Assembly (NCBI RefSeq): GCF_047600445.1 | Contig: NZ_JASGKT010000002.1 | Span: 1,674,001-1,738,000, forward strand | DNA length: 64,000 nt | From: Piscinibacter sp047600445 | Lineage (GTDB): Bacteria; Pseudomonadota; Gammaproteobacteria; Burkholderiales; Burkholderiaceae_C | Direction of reading: 5' to 3' | In this document: positions 1 through 9,271 of the stretch, piece by piece | Layout: every line of letters starts with the position of its first letter | How positions within the stretch are numbered: the first letter of the stretch is position 1 | Translations under genes and position numbers: made by a program | Notes under the pieces: model-generated | The model's database searches: none | Told to the model about the DNA's origin: nothing | The model's input: the letters and a program-made list of their open reading frames with translations, nothing else

Positions 1-414
1 CGCCACGTCGGTGTGCGGCACCACGGTCACGGTGTGCTCGCCGACGGTCTTGATCGGGCCGCTGGTCAGGCGCACCTGCGCCTTGGCGACCTTGAAGTCG
101 ATGCGGTTCAGCGCGTCGGCGATGTCGGCGTTGGTCACCGAGCCGAACAGGCGGCCGTCGACGCCGGCCTTCTGCGTGATGTGCACGGTGCGGCCGTTCA
201 TCTTCTCGGCCAGCGCCTGGGCGGCGGCGAGCTTCTCGGCGGCGGCCTTCTCCAGTTCGGCGCGCTTGGCCTCGAACTCCTTGATCGCGGCGTCGGTGGC
301 GCGGCGCGCCGCCTTGGTCGGGATCAGGAAGTTGCGGGCGTAGCCGTCCTTCACCTTGACGACGTCACCCAGGTTGCCCAGGTTGACGACTTTTTCGAGC
401 AGGATCACTTGCAT
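1..414 (-). CDS. rplI: 50S ribosomal protein L9 (3' end outside window)
   Basis: L9 binds 23S rRNA in domain V and spans the base of the L1 stalk. The N-terminus reads MQVILLEKVVNLGNLGDVV, the family signature, followed by VKDGYARNFLIP, the conserved N-domain loop. 138 codons are visible of about 150, so only the last residues are missing. It is the last visible gene of the rpsF-priB-rpsR-rplI operon and starts 13 bases after the rpsR stop, so it should be co-transcribed and co-regulated with S6 and S18. Nothing unusual in the visible part. Confidence 0.97.
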   Translation of the reverse strand, partial: MQVILLEKVVNLGNLGDVVKVKDGYARNFLIPTKAARRATDAAIKEFEAKRAELEKAAAEKLAAAQALAEKMNGRTVHITQKAGVDGRLFGSVTNADIADALNRIDFKVAKAQVRLTSGPIKTVGEHTVTVVPHTDVA

Positions 415-427
415 GGCGATGCTCCCT

Positions 428-718
428 TCAGACCTTGTGCTGGTCGCTGTACGGCAGCAGGGCCAGGAAGCGAGCGCGCTTGATGCAGGTGGTGAGCTGG
501 CGCTGGAAGAAGGCGCGCGTGCCGGTCAGGCGCGCGGGCACGATCTTGCCGTTCTCGCCGACGAAATCGCGCAGGGTGTCGACGTCCTTGTAGTCGATCT
601 CCTTCACGCCGGTGACGGTGAAGCGGCAGAAGCGCTTGCGGCGGAACAGCAGCGATTGTTGGTTGCGCTTGGGCTTGCGGTCCTTCGAGAACCGGCCTTT
701 ACCACGGGGCGGGGGCAT
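428..718 (-). CDS. rpsR: 30S ribosomal protein S18
   Basis: S18 forms a heterodimer with S6 on the platform of the small subunit. The 96-residue product has the family core RRKRFCRFT and KEIDYKDVDTLRDFV, then RLTGTRAFFQRQLTTCIKRA and the basic C-terminal helix. It is about 20 residues longer than the 75-residue E. coli protein because of a basic Pro/Lys/Arg-rich N-terminal extension (MPPPRGKGRFSKDRKPKR), which is common in this group. It lies between priB and rplI on the same strand with short gaps, so it belongs to the operon read from upstream of rpsF. Confidence 0.98.
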   Translation of the reverse strand: MPPPRGKGRFSKDRKPKRNQQSLLFRRKRFCRFTVTGVKEIDYKDVDTLRDFVGENGKIVPARLTGTRAFFQRQLTTCIKRARFLALLPYSDQHKV

Positions 719-760
719 GGTGTACCTCTTTCTGATCTATCCGGATGGAACGTGTGTCTG

Positions 761-1042
761 TCAGTCGAGTTCGGTCACGTGGAAGACGACGCCGCGGCCG
801 TTGCGCTGGGCGGCGACGAAGCCGGCGAAGCCGTGCTCGCTGCCGAGTTCGAGCGCACTGACCTGCTGCACGATCTGCCCGATCGCCCGGGCCCGGAGTT
901 CCACCGAGACCTTCCTGGGCTGCCCGTCCTGCGTGACCTGCGATTCGTGCCGAAGCGAAAAATCCAGGGCCGGCAGTCCGGCGGGGGTGTAGCGAAGCGC
1001 GGCGCGTTCGACCAGCGTGGCCGACAGCATCAGCCTGTTCAG
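761..1042 (-). CDS. priB: Primosomal replication protein N (PriB), probable CTG start
   Basis: Single-stranded DNA-binding OB-fold protein that helps PriA reload the replisome at stalled forks. The product (LSATLVERAALRYTPAGLPA, then FSLRHESQV and VSVELRARAIGQI) matches betaproteobacterial PriB. The homologous start is MNRLxLSATL; here the codon at that place is CTG (1042-1040), and it overlaps the rpsF stop as CTGA, the same geometry that relatives use with GTGA. The first in-frame ATG is four codons later (1030) and would give 89 instead of 93 residues; no in-frame GTG or TTG was seen just upstream. Translational coupling to rpsF is inferred from the overlap. Identity is firm; the start is less certain. 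Confidence 0.9.
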   Translation of the reverse strand: MNRLMLSATLVERAALRYTPAGLPALDFSLRHESQVTQDGQPRKVSVELRARAIGQIVQQVSALELGSEHGFAGFVAAQRNGRGVVFHVTELD

Positions 1043-1401
1043 GCGGCCGACTCCTGGGCGGTCTTGCGCGACTCTTCCTTCTCGACGGCCTTCATCATCA
1101 CCGACGGCGTGGTCTCGGCCTGGGCCTTCACCACGGTCAGGTGACGCAGCACGGCGTCGTTGAAGCGGAAGCCCGTCTCGAGCTCGGCCAGCGTCTCCTT
1201 GCTGCACTCGATGTTCAGGCACAGGTAGTGCGCCTTGGCGAGCTTCTGGATCAGGTAGGCGAGCTGGCGGCGGCCCCAGTCCTCGACACGGTGCACCTTG
1301 CCGCCGGCGGCGGTGACGATGCCCTTGTAGCGTTCCAGCATGGCCGGAACCTGTTCGCTCTGATCCGGATGGATCAGCAGAACGATCTCGTAGTGACGCA
1401 T
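1039..1401 (-). CDS. rpsF: 30S ribosomal protein S6
   Basis: S6 is the small-subunit platform protein that pairs with S18. The 120-residue product begins MRHYEIVLLIHPDQSEQVPA and contains VEDWGRRQLAYLIQKLAKAHY, the core of the family. The start is the ATG that begins this conserved sequence, preceded by GAGGAG about 7 bases upstream; the reading frame stays open upstream but without family similarity. It is the first gene of the operon with priB, rpsR and rplI. The 109-base leader before it contains hairpins that may be an autoregulatory site (listed separately). Confidence 0.98.
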   Translation of the reverse strand: MRHYEIVLLIHPDQSEQVPAMLERYKGIVTAAGGKVHRVEDWGRRQLAYLIQKLAKAHYLCLNIECSKETLAELETGFRFNDAVLRHLTVVKAQAETTPSVMMKAVEKEESRKTAQESAA

Positions 1402-1510
1402 CGATACTCCTCGAGGTTTCCAGGCTGGCGGCGAAGCCGCCACGCCGTTGCTGGAAGCCACCCCGAAGCGTCGGTCCCGGGTGTGGCAAGGGAAAGCCCG
1501 CGAGTATACC
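1402..1510 (-). promoter_or_regulatory. rpsF operon promoter and structured 5' leader
   Basis: This gap between nadB and rpsF must hold the promoter for the ribosomal operon. On the minus strand a TATACT box lies at 1508-1503, just after the nadB stop, with only a weak -35 region. The resulting leader of about 95 nt holds two structures: an element at 1486-1458 (CCACACCC, then an ACCGACGC segment, then GGGGTGG) and a 7-bp hairpin at 1442-1426 (TGGCGGC-TTC-GCCGCCA), followed by the GAGGAG ribosome site. A bulged CCG next to a stem is the known recognition feature of the S6:S18 leader; equating it with this element is my inference. Confidence 0.45.
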
Positions 1511-3151
1511 TCAGCCGCTGAGCCCGTACACCTTGGGCCGGGCGCCGCTGCGGGCGCGGCGCACCAGCACGGTCGGGAAGCTGACCGGCAGCGCGTTCGG
1601 GAAGTCGCGGCTGTAGTGCAGGCCGCGGCTCTCGTGGCGCATCAGCGCCGAGCGCACGATCAGCTCGGCGCAGTCGACCAGGTTGCGCAGCTCGAGCAGG
1701 TCGCGGTTGACGCGGAAGTTGGCGTAGTAGTCGTCGATCTCGCTCTTGAGCAGCTTGATGCGGTGCAGCGCGCGTTCCAGCCGCTTGGTGGTGCGCACGA
1801 TGCCGACGTAGTTCCACATCAGCAGGCGCAGCTCGTCCCAGTTGTGGGCGATGACGACCTGCTCGTCGGCGTTCTCGACCTGGCTCTCGTCCCAGGCCGG
1901 CAGCGCCGGCCGCTCGTGCCGCGGCTGGCCGAGGATGTCGTCGGCGCAGCCGCGCCCCAGCACCACGCATTCGAGCAGCGAGTTGCTGGCCAGCCGGTTG
2001 GCGCCGTGCAGACCGGTGTAGGTGGTCTCGCCGACGGCGTACAGCCCGGGCAGGTCGCTGCGGCCGTGCAGGTCGGTGACCACGCCGCCGCAGGTGTAGT
2101 GCGCCGCCGGCACCACCGGGATCGGCTGGCGCGCGATGTCGATGCCCAGCGACAGGCAGCGCGCGTGGATGGTCGGGAAGTGCGACTTGAGGAAGTCCTC
2201 GCCCAGGTGCGTGGCGTCGAGCAGCACGTTGTCCAGGCCGTGCTTCTTCATCTCGAAGTCGATCGCGCGCGCGACGATGTCGCGCGGCGCCAGCTCGCCG
2301 CGCTCGTCGTGCGCCGGCATGAAGCGGGTTCCGTCGGGCAGCTTCAACTGGCCGCCCTCGCCGCGCAGCGCCTCGGTGATCAGGAAGCTGCGCTCCTGCG
2401 GGTGGTACAGGCAGGTCGGGTGGAACTGGATGAACTCCATGTTGCCGACGCGGCAGCCGGCGCGCCAGGCCATCGCGATGCCGTCGCCGGTGGAGGTGTC
2501 GGGGTTGGTGGTGTAGCGGTACACCTTGCCGGCGCCGCCGGTGGCCAGCACCACGGCGCGCGCGGCCAGCGTCTCGACGCGCTGGCGTTCGATGTCCAGC
2601 ACGTACAGGCCGTAGCAGCGCGGCTGCTCGTCGCGCTTCAGGTGCCGGCTGGTGACCAGGTCGAGCGCCATCCAGCGCTCGCGCAGCGTGATGTTGGGGT
2701 GCGCGCGCGCCTCGTCGAGCAGCACGTCGTGGATGGCCTTGCCGGTGGCGTCGGCCGCGTGGGCGATGCGGCGCACCGCGTGGCCGCCCTCGCGCGTCAG
2801 GTGCAGGCCGAGCGGGCCTTGCGGGTCGGGCGAGAACGGCACGCCGCGATCGACCAGCCACTGCACCGCCTCGGCGCTGTGCTGCGCGATGAAGCGCGCG
2901 ATGTGCTCCTCGACCAGCCCGGCGCCCGCCTCCTGCGTGTCGCGCACGTGCGACTCGATGCTGTCGTCGCTGCCCAGCACGCCGACGATGCCGCCCTGCG
3001 CCCAGGCGGTGGCGCCTTCGGTCAGCTCGCGCTTGGCCAGCACGACCACCGGCTGCGTCCGGGCCAGATGCAGCGCCACGGTCAGGCCGGCCAGGCCCGC
3101 GCCCACGATGACGACGGGATCGGCGGCAGCGGCGCGTTCGGCAGGTTTCAT
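1511..3151 (-). CDS. nadB: L-aspartate oxidase (NAD biosynthesis)
   Basis: FAD enzyme that oxidises L-aspartate to iminoaspartate, which NadA converts to quinolinate in de novo NAD synthesis. The 546 residues match the usual length (E. coli 540). The dinucleotide-binding GAGLAG is at residues 17-22, followed by the succinate dehydrogenase/fumarate reductase flavoprotein features: EGATAWAQGGI, ATGGAGKVYRYTTNP, the substrate loop FIQFHPTCLY, HYTCGGV, and a C-terminal helical domain with NRDLLELRNLVDCAELI. The HPT loop and the absence of fumarate reductase partner subunits nearby favour NadB over SdhA/FrdA. nadA and nadC are not in the window. Divergent from the following gene, with a TAGAAT box about 27 bases upstream of the start as the best -10 candidate. 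Confidence 0.96.
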   Translation of the reverse strand: MKPAERAAAADPVVIVGAGLAGLTVALHLARTQPVVVLAKRELTEGATAWAQGGIVGVLGSDDSIESHVRDTQEAGAGLVEEHIARFIAQHSAEAVQWLVDRGVPFSPDPQGPLGLHLTREGGHAVRRIAHAADATGKAIHDVLLDEARAHPNITLRERWMALDLVTSRHLKRDEQPRCYGLYVLDIERQRVETLAARAVVLATGGAGKVYRYTTNPDTSTGDGIAMAWRAGCRVGNMEFIQFHPTCLYHPQERSFLITEALRGEGGQLKLPDGTRFMPAHDERGELAPRDIVARAIDFEMKKHGLDNVLLDATHLGEDFLKSHFPTIHARCLSLGIDIARQPIPVVPAAHYTCGGVVTDLHGRSDLPGLYAVGETTYTGLHGANRLASNSLLECVVLGRGCADDILGQPRHERPALPAWDESQVENADEQVVIAHNWDELRLLMWNYVGIVRTTKRLERALHRIKLLKSEIDDYYANFRVNRDLLELRNLVDCAELIVRSALMRHESRGLHYSRDFPNALPVSFPTVLVRRARSGARPKVYGLSG

Positions 3152-3177
3152 GGCGGGGCACGGCAAGAGGGGGCTGC

Positions 3178-3183
3178 ATTCTA
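3178..3183 (-). promoter_or_regulatory. Candidate nadB -10 box
   Basis: TAGAAT on the minus strand, about 27 bases upstream of the nadB ATG, in the 189-base divergent gap 3152-3340. No good TTGACA-like hexamer stands 16-18 bases upstream. The rest of the gap is GC-rich and shows no clear operator. Confidence 0.3.
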
Positions 3184-3340
3184 TCGACCGGGCGCGCGCG
3201 GCGCCTTCGACACTGGGGATGGCCGGCCGCGACGGCGGCGTGACAACATCACGCGCGCCGACCCGACCCGGCCGCCCCGGGGGCGCGGCGCCGGCGGCAC
3301 GCCTACACTCTCCCCGCAGCCCCTCGACGAGGACCACACC

Positions 3341-4612
3341 ATGAGCTCCAGCCCCGCGCCTCCCGGCGGCGCGCCCGACACGCCGGAAGCCTGGCAGGCC
3401 ACGCTCGTGCAGACCATGCTGGCCACGCAGGTGATGCGCCGGCCCGAGGACGACGCCGACGCGCAGGGCAAGGACATCGGCCGCCTGGTCGGCAACGACG
3501 AGCGCGAGCTGTTCGTCTCCTGCGCGCCGGCCGAGGCGCTGCAGCAGCAGATCGACCACCTCGACCCCGATTTCATCGCGGTGCACGACATCGGCACCAA
3601 CTCGTCGCGCCGGCTGCTGGCCGGCATCGCCGCGGCGAGCAAGCGCGCGGTGCAGAAGCTGCACATCCGCCGCCAGGGCTACGGCACCACGCTGGCCTCG
3701 CTCGAATACGTCGAGCTGCCCACCTCCGACGGCTCCAGGCTGCTGATGTACTCCACCGAGGCCGACGCCGACACCGCCTCGCGCCACGAGCTGGCGCGCA
3801 CGCTGCTGGGCAACAGCCGGCTGGCGGTGATCATGGTCGGCGAGCTGCCCGCGCATGCGCTCGAAAGCGCCTTCAAACCGCTGCGCGAGGGCGTCCTGGG
3901 CGGCGCCATGCACTGGCGCAACCGCCACGTGCTGGTGCTGCCGCTGAGCGGCGCGAGCGCGGTCGCGAACCTGGCCGCCGAGATCGGCCGCGGCACGATG
4001 GTCGACGTGCGCACCACGCCGCAGGTGACGCGCCCGGCCGACGCCTGGGGCTTCATCAACGGCACCTGGGCGCGCATCCGCGAACTGCTGCCGGCGCGCG
4101 GCGCGGCCGCGCCGCTGCGCACGAGCGCTCCTGCGCCTGCACCGGCACCAACGCCTGCACCGGCGCCCGCCCCCACACAGCCGCCGCTGGCGATGCGGCC
4201 GATGCCGGCGGTGCCGTCCAGCGCGCCGGGCCCGGCCGCGGCGGCCGGCATCCTGGAGCGCTACGTGCACCAGCTCGCCGAGCTGACCGGCATGGTGAGC
4301 TGCTGCGTGTTCGAGCTGTCCAGCGGCAAGCCGCTGGCGCACGCCGGCGCCAGCCCGGGCGCCGAGGAATTGGCCAACCACGGCACCGAGCTGCTCGCCA
4401 CCATCGCCGGCACCTGCCGCGCGATGGGCCTGGGCCACGCGATCCCGGACGCCGCGATCACGCTGGGCGCGCACCACCTGCTGCTGCGCGCGGTGCCCCG
4501 GCATCCCGGCCTGGGGCTGCACGCCGTGCTCGACAAGACACACGCCAACCTGACGCTGGCGCGGCTGCAGGTGCAGCGCATGGACGCGATCTTCGACGAG
4601 CCGGCCGCCTGA
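3341..4612 (+). CDS. Uncharacterised protein with Ala/Pro linker and roadblock/LC7-like C-terminal domain
   Basis: I do not recognise a named family for the whole 423-residue protein. Three parts are visible. Residues about 50-250 form a globular alpha/beta region (FIAVHDIGTNSSRRLLAGI, GYGTTLASLEYVELP, RLAVIMVGELPAHALESAF, GGAMHWRNRHVLVLPLSG). Residues about 252-302 are an Ala/Pro-rich linker. Residues about 303-418 (ILERYVHQLAELTGMVSCCV, GKPLAHAG, GLHAVLDKTHANLTLARLQ) have the helix-strand-strand pattern of roadblock/LC7 proteins, which commonly bind and regulate small GTPases. No signal peptide or membrane segment, so probably cytoplasmic. The ATG follows GACGAGGACC. It is convergent with clpB and stands alone. 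The GTPase-partner idea is inference. Confidence 0.8.
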   Translation: MSSSPAPPGGAPDTPEAWQATLVQTMLATQVMRRPEDDADAQGKDIGRLVGNDERELFVSCAPAEALQQQIDHLDPDFIAVHDIGTNSSRRLLAGIAAASKRAVQKLHIRRQGYGTTLASLEYVELPTSDGSRLLMYSTEADADTASRHELARTLLGNSRLAVIMVGELPAHALESAFKPLREGVLGGAMHWRNRHVLVLPLSGASAVANLAAEIGRGTMVDVRTTPQVTRPADAWGFINGTWARIRELLPARGAAAPLRTSAPAPAPAPTPAPAPAPTQPPLAMRPMPAVPSSAPGPAAAAGILERYVHQLAELTGMVSCCVFELSSGKPLAHAGASPGAEELANHGTELLATIAGTCRAMGLGHAIPDAAITLGAHHLLLRAVPRHPGLGLHAVLDKTHANLTLARLQVQRMDAIFDEPAA

Positions 4613-4624
4613 GCGGCCGGCTCG
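4597..4624. repeat. 12-bp perfect inverted repeat between convergent genes
   Basis: CGAGCCGGCCGC, a CTGA loop and GCGGCCGGCTCG form a 12-bp stem that covers the stop codon of the roadblock-like gene and ends 14 bases before the clpB stop. No T-tract follows on either strand, so it is not a classical intrinsic terminator, but its position between convergent genes suggests a role in 3' end formation or mRNA protection for both. Confidence 0.55.
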
Positions 4625-4637
4625 CCGCGTCGTGCCG

Positions 4638-7226
<2,589 letters not shown>

Positions 7227-7248
7227 GGAAATTCCTCCGATGACGACG

Positions 7249-7277
7249 ATCTGGGGCGGCCCGGCCCCGATTTCAAG
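7249..7277 (-). promoter_or_regulatory. Sigma-32 (RpoH) heat-shock promoter of clpB
   Basis: On the minus strand CTTGAAA (7277-7271) is followed after 14 bases by CCCCAGAT (7256-7249). The RpoH consensus known from E. coli and other proteobacteria is CTTGAAA, 11-16 bases, CCCCATNT, so the -35 box is perfect and the -10 box has one mismatch. Transcription would start about 16-17 bases upstream of the clpB ATG. The gene behind it is a classical heat-shock gene, which strongly supports the assignment. Confidence 0.85.
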
Positions 7278-7306
7278 TCGGACGCGCGGTGTTCAGCGCG
7301 CGCCGC

Positions 7307-7789
7307 TCAGCCGGCATTCGGCGCGTGGATGCCCCAGCGCGCCAGCGCGGCGTCGTCATCCACGCGCGCATCGACCCAGCGCGCGCCCTCGGGCGTGGTT
7401 TCCTTCTTCCAGAACGGCGCCTGGGTCTTCAGGTAGTCCATCAGGAACTCGCAAGCCTGGAAGGCCGCGCCCCGGTGCGCCGAGCTGACGGCCACCAGCA
7501 CGATCTGGTCGAGCGGCGCCAGCACGCCGACGCGGTGCACGACACGCGCGGCGCGGATCGGGAAGCGCGCGAAGGCCGCGTCGACCATCGCCTCGATGGC
7601 CTTCTCGGTCATGCCGGGGTAGTGCTCCAGCTCGAGCGCGCTGATGCCGGCCCGCGCCTCGCCGCGGTCGCGCACCGTGCCGACGAAGCTCACCACCGCG
7701 CCGACGCCGGCGTCGGCGGCGCGCAGCGCGGCGACTTCGGCGCCGAGGTCGAAGTCCTCGCGCTGGATCGAGACGCGCGGCGCGGCCAC
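7307..7789 (-). CDS. moaE: Molybdopterin synthase catalytic subunit MoaE
   Basis: Large subunit of molybdopterin synthase; with thiocarboxylated MoaD it turns cyclic pyranopterin monophosphate into molybdopterin. The 160-residue product has VSFVGTVRD, LELEHYPGMTEKAIE, VHRVGVL, VSSAHRGAAFQACEFLMDYL and the catalytic-lysine region FWKKETTPEG. The start is a GTG one base after the moaD stop; GGAGG sits about 6 bases before it, inside the end of moaD. An open frame continues upstream without similarity and was not used. Third gene of the moeA-moaD-moaE overlap chain. Confidence 0.96.
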   Translation of the reverse strand: MAAPRVSIQREDFDLGAEVAALRAADAGVGAVVSFVGTVRDRGEARAGISALELEHYPGMTEKAIEAMVDAAFARFPIRAARVVHRVGVLAPLDQIVLVAVSSAHRGAAFQACEFLMDYLKTQAPFWKKETTPEGARWVDARVDDDAALARWGIHAPNAG

Positions 7790-7790
7790 T

Positions 7791-8042
7791 TCAGCCTCCG
7801 GTGACGGGCGGGAAGAACGCCAGCTCGGCGCCGTCGGCGAGCGCGGCGGATTCGTCGCACAGCACCTGGTCCAGCGCGCAGCGCAGCGCACGGCCGCGCG
7901 CCAGCGCCGCCGCGTGCGCGGCATCGCGGCCGATCAGCGCGTCGCGCGCGCCGGCCACGGTGGCGCCTTCCGGCAGGTCGAGCGTCTCGCCCGCGCCGAG
8001 CGCCTCGCGCAGCGAGGCGAAGTAGCGCACGCGGATCTTCAC
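7791..8042 (-). CDS. moaD: Molybdopterin synthase sulfur carrier subunit MoaD
   Basis: Ubiquitin-like sulfur carrier of 83 residues. It begins VKIRVRYFASLREALGAGE and ends with the obligatory Gly-Gly (FFPPVTGG), whose C-terminus is adenylated by MoeB and converted to the thiocarboxylate used by MoaE. The GTG start overlaps the moeA stop as GTGA, so translation is probably coupled to moeA, and moaE follows after one base. moeB is not in the window. Confidence 0.96.
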   Translation of the reverse strand: MKIRVRYFASLREALGAGETLDLPEGATVAGARDALIGRDAAHAAALARGRALRCALDQVLCDESAALADGAELAFFPPVTGG

Positions 8043-9271
8043 GACAGCAGTTCCGCGAAGGGCAGGAAAGCGACCGTGTCGCCGCGCGCGATCGCGTGCC
8101 CGCCCGGGTTGTCGACCAGGCCCTCGCCCCACACCAGCGAGGTCAGCACACCCGAGCCCTGGTTGGGGAACAGTTCCAGCCCGCCGGCCGCGTTGCGCCG
8201 CACGCGCAGGAACTCGCGGCGCTTGTCGGGCCGCGGCCAGTCGAAATCGGCGTGCAGCCGCAGCGGCACCGGCATCGCGGCGGGCGCGCCTTGCAGCGCG
8301 CGCAGCACCGGCCGCACCGCGAGCAGGAAGGTGACGAAGCTCGACACCGGGTTGCCCGGCAGGCCGATGAACCAGGCCGAGCCGCCGTCGGCGCGGCGCA
8401 CCTCGCCGAAGGCCAGCGGCTTGCCCGGCTTGATCGCGATCTGCCACAGGTCGAGCCGGCCCTCGGCCTGCACGGCCGGGCGCAGGTGGTCTTCCTCGCC
8501 GACCGAGACGCCGCCCGAGGTGACGATCAGGTCGCTCGCCTGCGCGGCGCGGCGCAGCGCCTCGCGCGTCGCGTCGAGCCGGTCGGGCACGATGCCGAGG
8601 TCGTGGCATTCGCCGCCCAGCGCCTCGATCAGCGCGCGCAGCGCGTAGCGGTTGGAGTTGTAGATCGCGCCGGGCTTGAGCGGCTCGCCCGGCATCGCCA
8701 GCTCGTCGCCGGTGGAGAACAACGCGACGCGCGGGCGGCGCGCCACCACCAGCGAAGCGGCGCCGACCGAGGCCGCCATGCCGAGCGCCTGCGGCGTCAG
8801 CAGCGTGCCGCGCGACAGCACCTCGGCGCCGTTCGTCACGTCTTCGCCGCGGCGGCGGATGGACTGGCCGGGTTCCGGCACCACGTCGATGCGCACCGCG
8901 TCGCCCTGCGCGGTGCATTGTTCCTGCATCACCACCGCGTCGGCGCCGGGCGGGATCTGCGCGCCGGTGAAGATGCGCGCCGCGCTGCCGGGCGCGAGCG
9001 GCCGGCCCACCTGCCCGGCCGGGATGCGCTGGCTCACCGGCAGCACGGTGCCGGCGGCCGGCACGTCGGCGGCGCGCAGCGCGTAGCCGTCCATCGCGCT
9101 GTTGTCCTGCGGCGGCACGTCGAGCGCGGCGCGCACGCCTTCGGCCAGCACGCGGCCGCGCGCGTCGAAGGTGGACACTTCTTCGACCTCGCCTAGCGGC
9201 TGCACCGCGGCGAGCAGCCGCGCCAGCGCCTCGTCCAGCGTCATCAGCGGTGCGCGTGCCGGTTCAGCCAT
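8039..9271 (-). CDS. moeA: Molybdopterin molybdenumtransferase MoeA (first copy)
   Basis: Inserts molybdate into adenylylated molybdopterin to give active cofactor. The 410-residue product has the MoeA pattern: PPQDNSAMDGYALRA, GSAARIFTGAQIPPGADAVV, RRRGEDV, the MPT-binding domain with LFSTGDEL, YNSNRYAL, VTSGGVSVGEEDHL and GLPGNPVSS, and the C-terminal domain with KRREFLRVR and NQGSGVL. The ATG at 9271 overlaps the thrC stop by 8 bases; an ATG three codons earlier is also possible. A second MoeA-family gene lies at 21634-22908; the two are clearly different in sequence, so this is an old paralogue pair, not a recent duplication. Confidence 0.95.
   Translation of the reverse strand: MAEPARAPLMTLDEALARLLAAVQPLGEVEEVSTFDARGRVLAEGVRAALDVPPQDNSAMDGYALRAADVPAAGTVLPVSQRIPAGQVGRPLAPGSAARIFTGAQIPPGADAVVMQEQCTAQGDAVRIDVVPEPGQSIRRRGEDVTNGAEVLSRGTLLTPQALGMAASVGAASLVVARRPRVALFSTGDELAMPGEPLKPGAIYNSNRYALRALIEALGGECHDLGIVPDRLDATREALRRAAQASDLIVTSGGVSVGEEDHLRPAVQAEGRLDLWQIAIKPGKPLAFGEVRRADGGSAWFIGLPGNPVSSFVTFLLAVRPVLRALQGAPAAMPVPLRLHADFDWPRPDKRREFLRVRRNAAGGLELFPNQGSGVLTSLVWGEGLVDNPGGHAIARGDTVAFLPFAELLS

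Noticed and set aside
4127..4183. Short tandem-like GC repeats that could look like a microsatellite or CRISPR fragment
   Set aside because: They encode the Ala/Pro linker of the roadblock-like protein with varied codons; there are no spacers and no fixed repeat unit.
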